From DATHYZ01 sp035458865 (GTDB lineage Bacteria; Chloroflexota; Limnocylindria; Limnocylindrales; CSP1-4): a stretch of 28,606 nt of DNA. The DNA lies in the NCBI GenBank assembly GCA_035458865.1, contig DATHYZ010000262.1, positions 1-28,606 on the forward strand, in the 5' to 3' direction. Both the position numbers and the translations under genes were made by a program. The notes under the pieces are model-generated. The model did no database searches, had not been told where the DNA came from, and saw only the letters and a program-made list of their open reading frames with translations. Below, in pieces: positions 22,439-28,606 of this stretch (the stretch's first letter is position 1; every line of letters starts with the position of its first letter).

Positions 22439-23217
22439 GCGTCGTTCCCCGGCTCGGCCAGCGAGATGCGGGTCCCGAACGTCGGGTCGGTGAGCGCCCG
22501 CTCCAGGGCGCCCGTGGCGGCGGCGTCGCAGATGATCGCCTCGGCGCGCTCGTAGGTCAGCGCCGAGAGCGCCGCTCGAACCTTCGGCACCATGCCCCCG
22601 GCGATGGTCCCGTCCGCGATGAGGGCCTCCGCCTGTTCGACCGTGAGGCCGTGGATCCGCTCGCCGTCGGCCCCCCGGACCCCATCGACGTCGGTCATGA
22701 GGACCAGCTGACGCGCCCCGACGCCGGCGGCGATCCCGGCCGCGGCGTCGTCCGCGTTGACGTTGCAGACGACCCCGTCCTGGTCGCGGGCCAGGGGGGC
22801 CACCACCGCGACCTGGCCGGTCACCAGCAGGGCGTCGAGGAGGTCGCGGCGGAGTCCCACGACGTGGGCCACCAGGCCGATGTCGGCGACCCGCTCGGCG
22901 ATGAACAGGCCGCCATCGACGCCCGAGAGGCCCACGGCGTCGACGCCGAGGTCGCGCAGCGCGGCGACGAGCTCGCTGTTGACGACGCCCCGAAGGACCG
23001 CCGAAGCCACCTCCAGCGACGCCGCGTCGGTCACCCGAAGCCCCTCGTGGAAGCGCGTCTCGACCCCCAGCCGCTCGAGCCACTCGGTCATGCGCTTGCC
23101 CCCGCCGTGGACCACGACGACCGGTCTCCGGCGGGCGATCGAGGCGATCTCGGCGAGGACCTGGCGCTGGTCGGCGATCGTCGTGCCGCCCAGCTTCACG
23201 ACGAGGATGTCGCTCAC
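22435..23217 (-). CDS. argB: Acetylglutamate kinase
   Basis: A 260-residue amino-acid kinase from GTG 23217, with AGGGAG about six bases upstream; the open frame further upstream lies inside argJ. Marks are the phosphate-binding VVKLGGTTIAD (Lys8, Gly10-Gly11), VVVVHGGGKRMTEWLERLG (about 33), the substrate segment FHEGLRVTD, NVNADDAAAGIAAG (about 160) and LVLMTDVDGV (about 182). GTIAGGMVPKVRAAL lies near 210. It phosphorylates N-acetylglutamate, the second step of ornithine synthesis. Its first beta-strand starts at residue 3, so it lacks the N-terminal helix of arginine-inhibited kinases. It lies 25 bases after argJ and overlaps argR by four. Confidence 0.93.
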   Translation of the reverse strand: MSDILVVKLGGTTIADQRQVLAEIASIARRRPVVVVHGGGKRMTEWLERLGVETRFHEGLRVTDAASLEVASAVLRGVVNSELVAALRDLGVDAVGLSGVDGGLFIAERVADIGLVAHVVGLRRDLLDALLVTGQVAVVAPLARDQDGVVCNVNADDAAAGIAAGVGARQLVLMTDVDGVRGADGERIHGLTVEQAEALIADGTIAGGMVPKVRAALSALTYERAEAIICDAAATGALERALTDPTFGTRISLAEPGNDA

Positions 23218-23242
23218 GAGGCGCTCCCTGGCCAGCCGGGCG

Positions 23243-24574
23243 TCACGTCGTGTACTCCGAGTTCTCGGTGACGTAGGTCTCGGTGAGGTCGCAGCCGAAC
23301 GCCTCCCCGGTCCCGGGGCCCAGGCCCAGGTCGAGCTCGATGACGACCTCCGTGGACTCCATGGCGGCACGGGCGGCCCCCCGGTCGAAGTGGATCGGGC
23401 CACCGGCTGACCCGTCGTAGACGGGGTGTCCGGCGATCCGGACGCGGAGGCGATCGGGATCGAGCGCGGCGGCCCGTCCGGCCCGTCGCTCGGCCTCGGC
23501 GGCGTCGAGGCCGGCCGCGACCAGCACGGGAGCATCGGCGAGCCGGGCATTGCCGGCGGCCCCGGCGATGCGGCCCCAGTTGGGATCGCGGCCATGCACC
23601 GCCGCCTTCACCAGCGAGCTCCCCGCGACCGCCCGGGCGACCGCCCGGGCCTCGGCGTCGTCGACCGCCCCGGTGACGGCGCAGGTCACCAGGGTCGTGG
23701 CGCCCTCGCCGTCCGCGGCCTGCTGGCGGGCCAGGTCGCGGGCGACCGCCTCGATGACCTCGGCGAGGGCGGCGGCCGCCGGAGTGCCGGGGTGGACGCG
23801 AGCGGCCGCGGCTGCGCCCGACGCCAGGAGGAGGACGGTGTCGTTCGTGCTCGTGTCGCCGTCGATGGTCAGCTGATCCCAGGTCCGCGCCGCCGAGCCG
23901 CGCAGCATGGCGGCAAGGGTCTCGGGGCCGACGTCCGCGTCGGTCAGGAGCACCGCCAGCATCGTCGCCATCCGCGGGTGGATCATCCCGACACCCTTGG
24001 CGATGCCGCTGACCCGCACCGTGCACGGCGCCCCGTCAGGTCCCGGCAGATCGACCGCGGCGGATGCGACCTTGGCCCGGGTGTCGGTGGTCATCAGGGC
24101 GATGGCCGCCGACTCGAGCGCCTCGTCGGATCCGGCGATCGACGGGACGAGGGCCGCGATCCCGGCCCGCACGGCATCGACGGGGAGGCGGGTCCCGATG
24201 ACGCCGGTGGAGAGGCAGAGCACTTCCTCGACCGGCGCGTCGAGCGCCCGCGCCACGGCCTCGGCGACGGCCCGCTGGTCGTCGTCGCCCGCCGGGCCGG
24301 TGGCGGCGTTGGCGCAGCCGGAGGTCGACACGATCGCACGTGCGAAGCCGAAGCCGCCGGAGCCCGCCGGGTACGTCCGGGCGAGATGCGCTCTCGAGAG
24401 CCGGACGGGGGCGGCGGCGAAGGCGTTCGGCGTCGTGACCGCCGCCGCCGGGATCGGCCCGCTCGTCGCGGCGATCAGGGCCAGGTCGGGGCGGCCGCTC
24501 GCCTTGATGCCGGCGGTTCCCGCGGCCGCGACGAAGCCGGCCGGGAGCCGCGCGACGCGCTCGACCGTGGGCAT
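23243..24574 (-). CDS. argJ: Glutamate N-acetyltransferase / amino-acid acetyltransferase
   Basis: A 443-residue Ntn-type enzyme. KASGRPDLALIA (about 24), STSGCANAATG (about 83) and STGVIGTRLP (about 122, oxyanion loop) are conserved. The self-cleavage site is in GMIHPRMATML: Ala203-Thr204, with Thr204 becoming the N-terminal nucleophile of the beta chain. IDGDTSTNDTV (about 238) and KAAVHGRDPNWGRI (about 320) follow. It moves the acetyl group from N-acetylornithine to glutamate, recycling it; many such enzymes also use acetyl-CoA. The Ser/Thr pattern alone does not decide whether this one is bifunctional, and no argA is in the window. ATG 24574 lies 13 bases after the argC stop. Confidence 0.94.
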   Translation of the reverse strand: MPTVERVARLPAGFVAAAGTAGIKASGRPDLALIAATSGPIPAAAVTTPNAFAAAPVRLSRAHLARTYPAGSGGFGFARAIVSTSGCANAATGPAGDDDQRAVAEAVARALDAPVEEVLCLSTGVIGTRLPVDAVRAGIAALVPSIAGSDEALESAAIALMTTDTRAKVASAAVDLPGPDGAPCTVRVSGIAKGVGMIHPRMATMLAVLLTDADVGPETLAAMLRGSAARTWDQLTIDGDTSTNDTVLLLASGAAAAARVHPGTPAAAALAEVIEAVARDLARQQAADGEGATTLVTCAVTGAVDDAEARAVARAVAGSSLVKAAVHGRDPNWGRIAGAAGNARLADAPVLVAAGLDAAEAERRAGRAAALDPDRLRVRIAGHPVYDGSAGGPIHFDRGAARAAMESTEVVIELDLGLGPGTGEAFGCDLTETYVTENSEYTT

Positions 24575-24587
24575 CCGCGTCGCCCGC

Positions 24588-25700
24588 CTAGGGCGCGAGC
24601 GGGAGCTGCTCGAGGCCGGTCGCCTCCGGCAGTCCCACCACGACGTTGAAAGCCTGGATCGCCTGGCCAGCGGCGCCCTTCACGAGGTTGTCGATCACGC
24701 CGATGGCGAGGACCCGGCCGGTCCGCTCGTCGGCCCGGACGAAGACGCGGGCATGGTTGCTGCCGAGGACCTGCTTCGTCGCCGGTGGCTCGGCGACCAC
24801 GTCGACGAAGGACTCGCCTCCGTAGGCGGCCGCGTACAGCGCGTCCAGCTCCGCCTGGTCGACGGGGCGCGTCGGTCGGACGTGGCAGGCGGAGAGGATC
24901 CCCCGGGTCATCGGGACGAGATGGGGGAGGAAGTCGACCCCGGACGCCCCCGGGTTGGCCGACGCGGAGCCCGTCCCTACCTCGCCGAGGCGGCCGAGCT
25001 CCTGCTCCAACTCCGCGGTGTGACGGTGGCCGCCGATCCCGTACGCGCGGACGCTCTCGTTGACCTCTCCGTAGTGCAGCTCCGCCTTCGGCTCTCGGCC
25101 GGCGCCGGAGACGCCGCTCTTGGCATCCACGACCAGGTCGGCGATGAGGCCCGCCCGGGCCAGCGGCGCGAGGGCCAGGAGCGTTGCGGTCGGGTAGCAG
25201 CCGGGTGCTCCCACGATCGCCGGTCCGTCCGCCGCGGCCACCACGAGGTCCTCGCGATGGAGCTCGGGGAGGCCGTAGATGGCCACCTCCAGGAGGTCGG
25301 GTCGTGGGTGCTCGAAGCCGTACCAGCGCGGGTAGTCGGCCGGGGAGCGGAGCCGGAAGTCGGGACCGAGGTCGATCGTGGTCAGACCGCGATCACGGAA
25401 CCCGGGCACGAGGTCGGCAGCGACCCCGTGGGGCAGCGCCAGGAAGACCGCCTCGGCCTCGTCGGGCACGGAGTCGTCGACGGCCAGGCCGGTCGAGGCG
25501 AGGTGGGCGTGGGTCCGGCCGATGGGCTCGTCATCGCGACCGCGGCCCACGAGTCCGACGATCCGCACGCCGGGATGCCGGGCGAGGAGCCGGATCAGCT
25601 CGGCGCCGACGTAGCCGGTCGCCCCGACGACCGCGACGGGGATGGGGTCCTGCCGGCGGCCTCCCTCGATCCTCGATCCCGGCGCCGGGCTCGCGCTCAC
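24588..25700 (-). CDS. argC: N-acetyl-gamma-glutamyl-phosphate reductase
   Basis: A 370-residue reductase from GTG 25700. The frame is open to TTG 25808, but that start would lie upstream of the promoter and inside the operator, so it is rejected; GAGGGG about 12 bases before GTG is the only ribosome-site candidate. After an N-terminal tail of about 20 residues the NADP-binding VAVVGATGYVGAELIRLLARHPG starts. The active-site Cys is in VGAPGCYPTATLLAL; SGVSGAGREP and GIGGHRHTAELEQEL carry the other catalytic-domain marks, and PMTRGILSACHV follows. It reduces N-acetylglutamyl phosphate to the semialdehyde. It is the first gene of the operon argC-argJ-argB-argR-argG. Confidence 0.93.
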   Translation of the reverse strand: MSASPAPGSRIEGGRRQDPIPVAVVGATGYVGAELIRLLARHPGVRIVGLVGRGRDDEPIGRTHAHLASTGLAVDDSVPDEAEAVFLALPHGVAADLVPGFRDRGLTTIDLGPDFRLRSPADYPRWYGFEHPRPDLLEVAIYGLPELHREDLVVAAADGPAIVGAPGCYPTATLLALAPLARAGLIADLVVDAKSGVSGAGREPKAELHYGEVNESVRAYGIGGHRHTAELEQELGRLGEVGTGSASANPGASGVDFLPHLVPMTRGILSACHVRPTRPVDQAELDALYAAAYGGESFVDVVAEPPATKQVLGSNHARVFVRADERTGRVLAIGVIDNLVKGAAGQAIQAFNVVVGLPEATGLEQLPLAP

Positions 25701-25772
25701 GGGCGCACGGGGCCCCTCGCGGGGGGCCGCCGGGCGACGGGTGCGGGGATCGGGGTGACCGCCGTCATGACG

Positions 25773-25808
25773 CGCATGACTATACGATGACGGTGCATAG
25801 TCATGCAA
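25773..25808 (-). promoter_or_regulatory. argC promoter covered by two ARG-box-like operators
   Basis: On the minus strand TTGCAT (25808-25803) and TATAGT (25784-25779, five of six to TATAAT) are 18 bases apart, giving a start near 25771 and a leader of about 70 bases. TGCAT-AGTC-ATGCA (25794-25807) is a perfect dyad covering the -35. CGCAT-GACT-ATACG (25773-25786) is an imperfect relative covering the -10. Their centres are 21 bp apart, the same phase as paired ARG boxes of E. coli. The block is also one 10-bp inverted repeat, GCATGACTAT with ATAGTCATGC. Confidence 0.72.
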
Positions 25809-25849
25809 CCAGGGGATTCCCGTGGAGGCGGGGCCGCCCCTCCGGGTCG

Positions 25850-25883
25850 TCCGGCCCTGGCCGACCCCGGGCCGTGGGCCGGA
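25850..25883 (-). terminator. Hairpin downstream of the OsmC-like gene
   Basis: TCCGGCCC (25850-25857) and GGGCCGGA (25876-25883) form a perfect eight-pair stem, with a nested GGCC/GGCC stem in the loop. It lies 11 bases after the OsmC stop on the minus strand and before the argC promoter, so it should insulate the two genes. There is no U-tract. Confidence 0.45.
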
Positions 25884-25894
25884 TCCCGGGCGCC

Positions 25895-26386
25895 TCAGCC
25901 GCGGGCCGAGAGAGGATCCGGTCGGCGATCGGGTCCGGTGACCATCACCACGCCCTCCTCGGTCGGGCCGTCGGGTCGCACGATGCGGTAGCGATGATGG
26001 ACCTCGGTGTCGCTCGCCGAGAGCATCGCGTTGACCGGACAGTACTTCGCGGCCGACAGCTCGATGCAGCGGACGAGCGCGGTCGTGTCAAGGCCCGGGC
26101 CCTCGAACTCGTGGACCACGTCGATCCGGGTGTAGATCTGCGGGTAGGGATCCCGCTGGTCCCCGCGCACGTGGATCCGGTAGGCCGCCAGCTCCTGGCG
26201 CTTCTTGAGCGCGATCGAGACGACGTCCATCGCCGAGCAGGCGGCGAGCGTGGCGATCACGACCTCGATGGGGCCGGGGCCGCCGTTCGACGATTCGTCG
26301 AAGGTGATCCGGGCGCCGGAGCCGAGCTCGGCCTCGAAGCGCATCCCCCCCTGGAAGGTCAGCTCGGCAGTCTTGACGACGGGCAT
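25895..26386 (-). CDS. OsmC/Ohr-family protein
   Basis: A 163-residue protein from ATG 26386 with AGGAG ten bases upstream. It has the OsmC fold marks: an N-terminal sheet with GGMRFEAELGSGARITFDES, the first reactive cysteine in TLAACSAMDVVSIALKK (Cys50), then RIHVRGDQ and a strand pair, and the second cysteine in ELSAAKYCPVNAML (Cys116). In OsmC and Ohr the two cysteines reduce organic hydroperoxides; the SAMDV and YCPV forms here are typical of the broader OsmC group and not of Ohr proper. The last 30 residues or so are polar. It lies downstream of the ABC exporter on the same strand; whether the two are co-transcribed is open because hairpins lie between them. Confidence 0.88.
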   Translation of the reverse strand: MPVVKTAELTFQGGMRFEAELGSGARITFDESSNGGPGPIEVVIATLAACSAMDVVSIALKKRQELAAYRIHVRGDQRDPYPQIYTRIDVVHEFEGPGLDTTALVRCIELSAAKYCPVNAMLSASDTEVHHRYRIVRPDGPTEEGVVMVTGPDRRPDPLSARG

Positions 26387-26421
26387 GTGGTCCGGACTCC
26401 TGGGACGCCGTTGACTCGATC

Positions 26422-26460
26422 GGCCCTGCGGGCCGCCACCGGTGACCGGCGGCGATCGCC
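26422..26460. other. Clustered hairpins in the ABC exporter-OsmC gap
   Basis: The 149-base gap 26387-26535 holds three small dyads close together: GGCCC-TGC-GGGCC (26422-26434), GCCGCC with GGCGGC (26432-26437 and 26448-26453), and the palindrome GGCGATCGCC (26451-26460). Read on the minus strand they follow the ABC gene and precede osmC, so they could end transcription of the first or act in the leader of the second. A possible minus-strand -10, CACAAT, lies at 26483-26478. No U-tract is present. Confidence 0.35.
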
Positions 26461-26535
26461 GGTCCCTGTCGGCTCGCATTGTGGCCCGGCCATGCCCAGC
26501 CCGCTCCCGTCGTTCCGCGTGGAGGAGACCTCGGC

Positions 26536-28606
26536 CTAGGGCCCCTCGGGCCGGCCGTCGCCGGCGGGACCAGCGCCGAGGAACTGCTCCCGGTAGAGGC
26601 GGGCATAGAGGCCGTTCCGGGCCAGCAGCTCCCCGTGGGTCCCCCGCTCGACGATGTGGCCGCGCTCGTAGACGAGGATCCGGTCGGCGCGCAGGATCGT
26701 CGAGAGGCGGTGGGCGATGGCGATCGTCGTGCGGCCCTCCATGAGCCGCTCGAGCGCGGCCTGGATGAGCCGCTCGCTGACGGTGTCGAGGGCGGAGGTC
26801 GCCTCGTCGAGGATGAGGATCCGGGGGTCCTTGAGCAGGACACGGGCGATGGCGATGCGCTGCTTCTCCCCGCCAGAGAGCTTGTAGCCGCGCTCGCCGA
26901 CGACGGTGTCGTAGCCGTTCGGGAACTCGAGGACCCGCTCGTGGATGGCGGCTGCCGTCGTCGCCGCGACCAGGTCCGTCTCCGTCGCGTCGGGCCGGGC
27001 ATAGCGGAGGTTGTCGCGGATGCTGGCGTGGAAGAGATAGGTCTCCTGGGTCACGAAGCCGATCACGCGACCGAGCGAGTCGAGCCGGATCCGGCGGATG
27101 TCGAGCCCGTCGATCTCGACGGCTCCGGCGTCGACGTCGTACAGCCGGGGGATCAGGTAGGTCGTCGTCGTCTTCCCGGAGCCCGACGGTCCCACGAGCG
27201 CGACGAGCTCGCCCGGCTCGGCCTCGAAGTCGAGATCCTCGAGCGCGAAGGGCAACGGCGCCGGTCGGCCGTCCCGCTGGGACCCGGGAAGCCCTTCGTC
27301 GCCGGGCGCCGTCGGCGCTTCTCCTTCTTCCACGTCGAGCTCCGCGTCGACCATGAAGGCGTCGACCGCGGGCCGCGCGTCGGCGCCGTCGACCACGAGC
27401 TCCAGGTCCTCGGCCTCGCGCGTGGCATGCCCGGGCTCGCTCGCGTCGGCGTACTCGAGGTGGGCGCGGCCGTCGGATGAGCCGGCTGCCTGCAGGGTGC
27501 GCCCGGACGGCACGGGTCCCGACGGATAGCGGAAGGAGACCCGGTGGAAGCGGATCCGGCCCTGGACCCGGGCCGGATCGAGCGCGACGGCGTCCGGGGC
27601 GTCGGTGATCTCGGGGTCCATGTCGAGGTACTCGAAGATCCGGTCGAACAGCGCCAGGGCACCCTGGATCTCGACCTGGACGTTGAGGAGCTGGCCGAGC
27701 GGGAAGAACAGGCGGCTCTGGAGGGTCGTGAAGGCCACGATGTCGCCGATCGTGGGGGCCGTCGGGTCGCCCTGGATCACCAGGACCCCGGCCAGCCAGT
27801 ACACGAAGGCCGGGGTGATGCTGAAGATCGTCCCGATGATCATGAAGAACCAGCGGCCGACCATGGCCTGGCGGACCTGGAGCTTGGCCAGCTCGCGGTT
27901 GAGCCCCCGGAACCGCTCGGTGGCCTGGGCCTGTTGCCCGAAGGTCTTCGTCAGGAGCATCCCCGAGACCGACAGGGTCTCCTCGGTCGCCGCGGTCAGC
28001 TCGGCCAGGGAGCGCTGTGTCTCGCCGCTGACCTCGCGCCGGGCGCGCCCGACTCGGACGGTCAGGTACATGAAGAAGGGCAGGAGGCCCAATGACAGGA
28101 GGGTCAGCCGCCAGTCGATCAGGAACATCGCCACGATCGTGCTGATGGCCACCGCGTGGTTGCTGGTGATGGAGCTCGCGGTATCGGTCACGACCGCCTG
28201 GACCCCGCCGACGTCGTTGCTGAGCCGGCTCTGGATCTCGCCGGTCCGGGTCTCCGTGAAGAAGCGCAGCGGCATCCGCTGGAGGTGGACGTAGAGCGCG
28301 TTGCGGAGGTCCTGCATCACGTGCTGGCCGATGACGTTGCTCTCCCACGTCTGGGCGATGCCGATGAGCCCGGAGACGATCGGCACGACGATCATCAGTC
28401 CCACATAGAGGTTCAGGCGGAAGAAGTCCTGATTGGGGATGGCGTCGTCGATGAGGGCCTTGAGGAGCAGCGGGTTGATGAGCCCCAGGAGGCTCGTCGC
28501 CGTGATCGCCAGCACCACGAGGCCCACCCGGAGCCGGTACGGGCGGAAGAACCCGACGATCCGCCGGACGGTGGCCCCCCGGCGCTCGGGTGGGACCGCC
28601 CTGAAC
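26536..28606 (-). CDS. ABC exporter, fused membrane and ATP-binding domains (5' end outside window)
   Basis: The frame runs off the right edge; the visible 690 residues start upstream of GTG 28527 with RRIVGFFRPYRLRVGL, so the true start is outside. Six membrane helices of a type-IV (MsbA-like) exporter come first (NPLLLKALIDDAIPNQDFF, then RLSNDVGGVQAVVTDTASSI in coupling helix 1). The nucleotide-binding domain follows: A-loop Tyr at 27528-27526 (VSFRYP), Walker A GPSGSGKTTT near 27190, VTQETYLFHASIRDNL at the Q-loop, LSGGEKQRIAIAR, Walker B ILILDEATSALD and IAHRLSTI. Between A-loop and Walker A are about 110 residues instead of about 25: an acidic insertion (about 27250-27520). Exporters of this type often work as heterodimers; a partner may lie beyond the edge. 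Confidence 0.93.
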   Translation of the reverse strand, partial: FRAVPPERRGATVRRIVGFFRPYRLRVGLVVLAITATSLLGLINPLLLKALIDDAIPNQDFFRLNLYVGLMIVVPIVSGLIGIAQTWESNVIGQHVMQDLRNALYVHLQRMPLRFFTETRTGEIQSRLSNDVGGVQAVVTDTASSITSNHAVAISTIVAMFLIDWRLTLLSLGLLPFFMYLTVRVGRARREVSGETQRSLAELTAATEETLSVSGMLLTKTFGQQAQATERFRGLNRELAKLQVRQAMVGRWFFMIIGTIFSITPAFVYWLAGVLVIQGDPTAPTIGDIVAFTTLQSRLFFPLGQLLNVQVEIQGALALFDRIFEYLDMDPEITDAPDAVALDPARVQGRIRFHRVSFRYPSGPVPSGRTLQAAGSSDGRAHLEYADASEPGHATREAEDLELVVDGADARPAVDAFMVDAELDVEEGEAPTAPGDEGLPGSQRDGRPAPLPFALEDLDFEAEPGELVALVGPSGSGKTTTTYLIPRLYDVDAGAVEIDGLDIRRIRLDSLGRVIGFVTQETYLFHASIRDNLRYARPDATETDLVAATTAAAIHERVLEFPNGYDTVVGERGYKLSGGEKQRIAIARVLLKDPRILILDEATSALDTVSERLIQAALERLMEGRTTIAIAHRLSTILRADRILVYERGHIVERGTHGELLARNGLYARLYREQFLGAGPAGDGRPEGP

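Noticed and set aside
25701..25808. N-terminal extension of argC to TTG 25808
   Set aside because: It would place the start codon inside the ARG boxes and upstream of the -10. The extra residues have no homology-like pattern. GTG 25700 is preferred.
1..28606. Mobile elements, CRISPR arrays, prophage or toxin-antitoxin genes
   Set aside because: I looked for transposase or integrase motifs, regularly spaced repeats, tRNA-like cloverleaf ends and small paired genes and saw none. Base composition and codon use look uniform throughout.

Overview
The window is a continuous, very GC-rich (about 70% or more by eye) bacterial chromosomal segment. It is tightly packed with metabolic and transport genes and shows no tRNA, rRNA, insertion sequence, phage gene or CRISPR array. 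Third codon positions are almost all G or C, start codons are often GTG, and several promoters sit only 6-8 nt before the start codon. Gene content (split ALDH16-type pair, YibE/F, SIMPL protein, GbsR-controlled ABC exporter, argCJB-argR-argG order, actinobacterial-style adenosine deaminase) suggests a high-GC Chloroflexota lineage such as the Limnocylindria/Ellin6529 group, with Actinomycetota as the alternative. This assignment is inference; no marker gene is present to settle it.

Layout. 1-2.5 kb: the tail of a coiled-coil protein (probably a regulator) overlapping an MFS exporter, then a secreted SIMPL-domain protein. 2.5-7 kb: a YhhN-family membrane protein on the minus strand, divergent from an operon of a full aldehyde dehydrogenase, a C-terminally truncated aldehyde dehydrogenase in the same reading frame separated only by TAG, and a YibE/F membrane protein. 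7-10.1 kb: a GbsR/MarR regulator, ABC ATPase and ABC-2-type permease, translationally coupled, behind a perfect dyad operator that overlaps the promoter. 10.2-14.6 kb: stand-alone genes (EamA transporter, GNAT acetyltransferase, a second EamA transporter on the minus strand, MFS transporter). 14.6-19.3 kb: glpD-glpK-argH. 19.4-20.6 kb: adenosine deaminase with its own promoter. 20.6-25.8 kb, minus strand: argC-argJ-argB-argR-argG, with two ARG-box-like sites over the argC promoter. 25.9-28.6 kb, minus strand: an OsmC-like protein and an incomplete ABC exporter that runs off the right edge.

How the genes work together. ArgJ, ArgB and ArgC make and process acetylated intermediates on the way to ornithine. 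ArgG and ArgH convert citrulline to arginine; ArgH sits on the other strand behind the glycerol genes. ArgR is encoded inside the operon it probably represses. argD and argF are not in the window. GlpK and GlpD form a glycerol to glycerol-3-phosphate to DHAP route; no glpF is present.

I found no complete, clearly undescribed system. The observations most worth following are the in-frame TAG-ATG junction splitting an ALDH16-like protein, the paired ARG boxes 21 bp apart lying on the -35 and -10 of argC, an acidic insertion of roughly 85 residues in the nucleotide-binding domain of the right-edge ABC exporter, and the repeated leaderless-type promoters.
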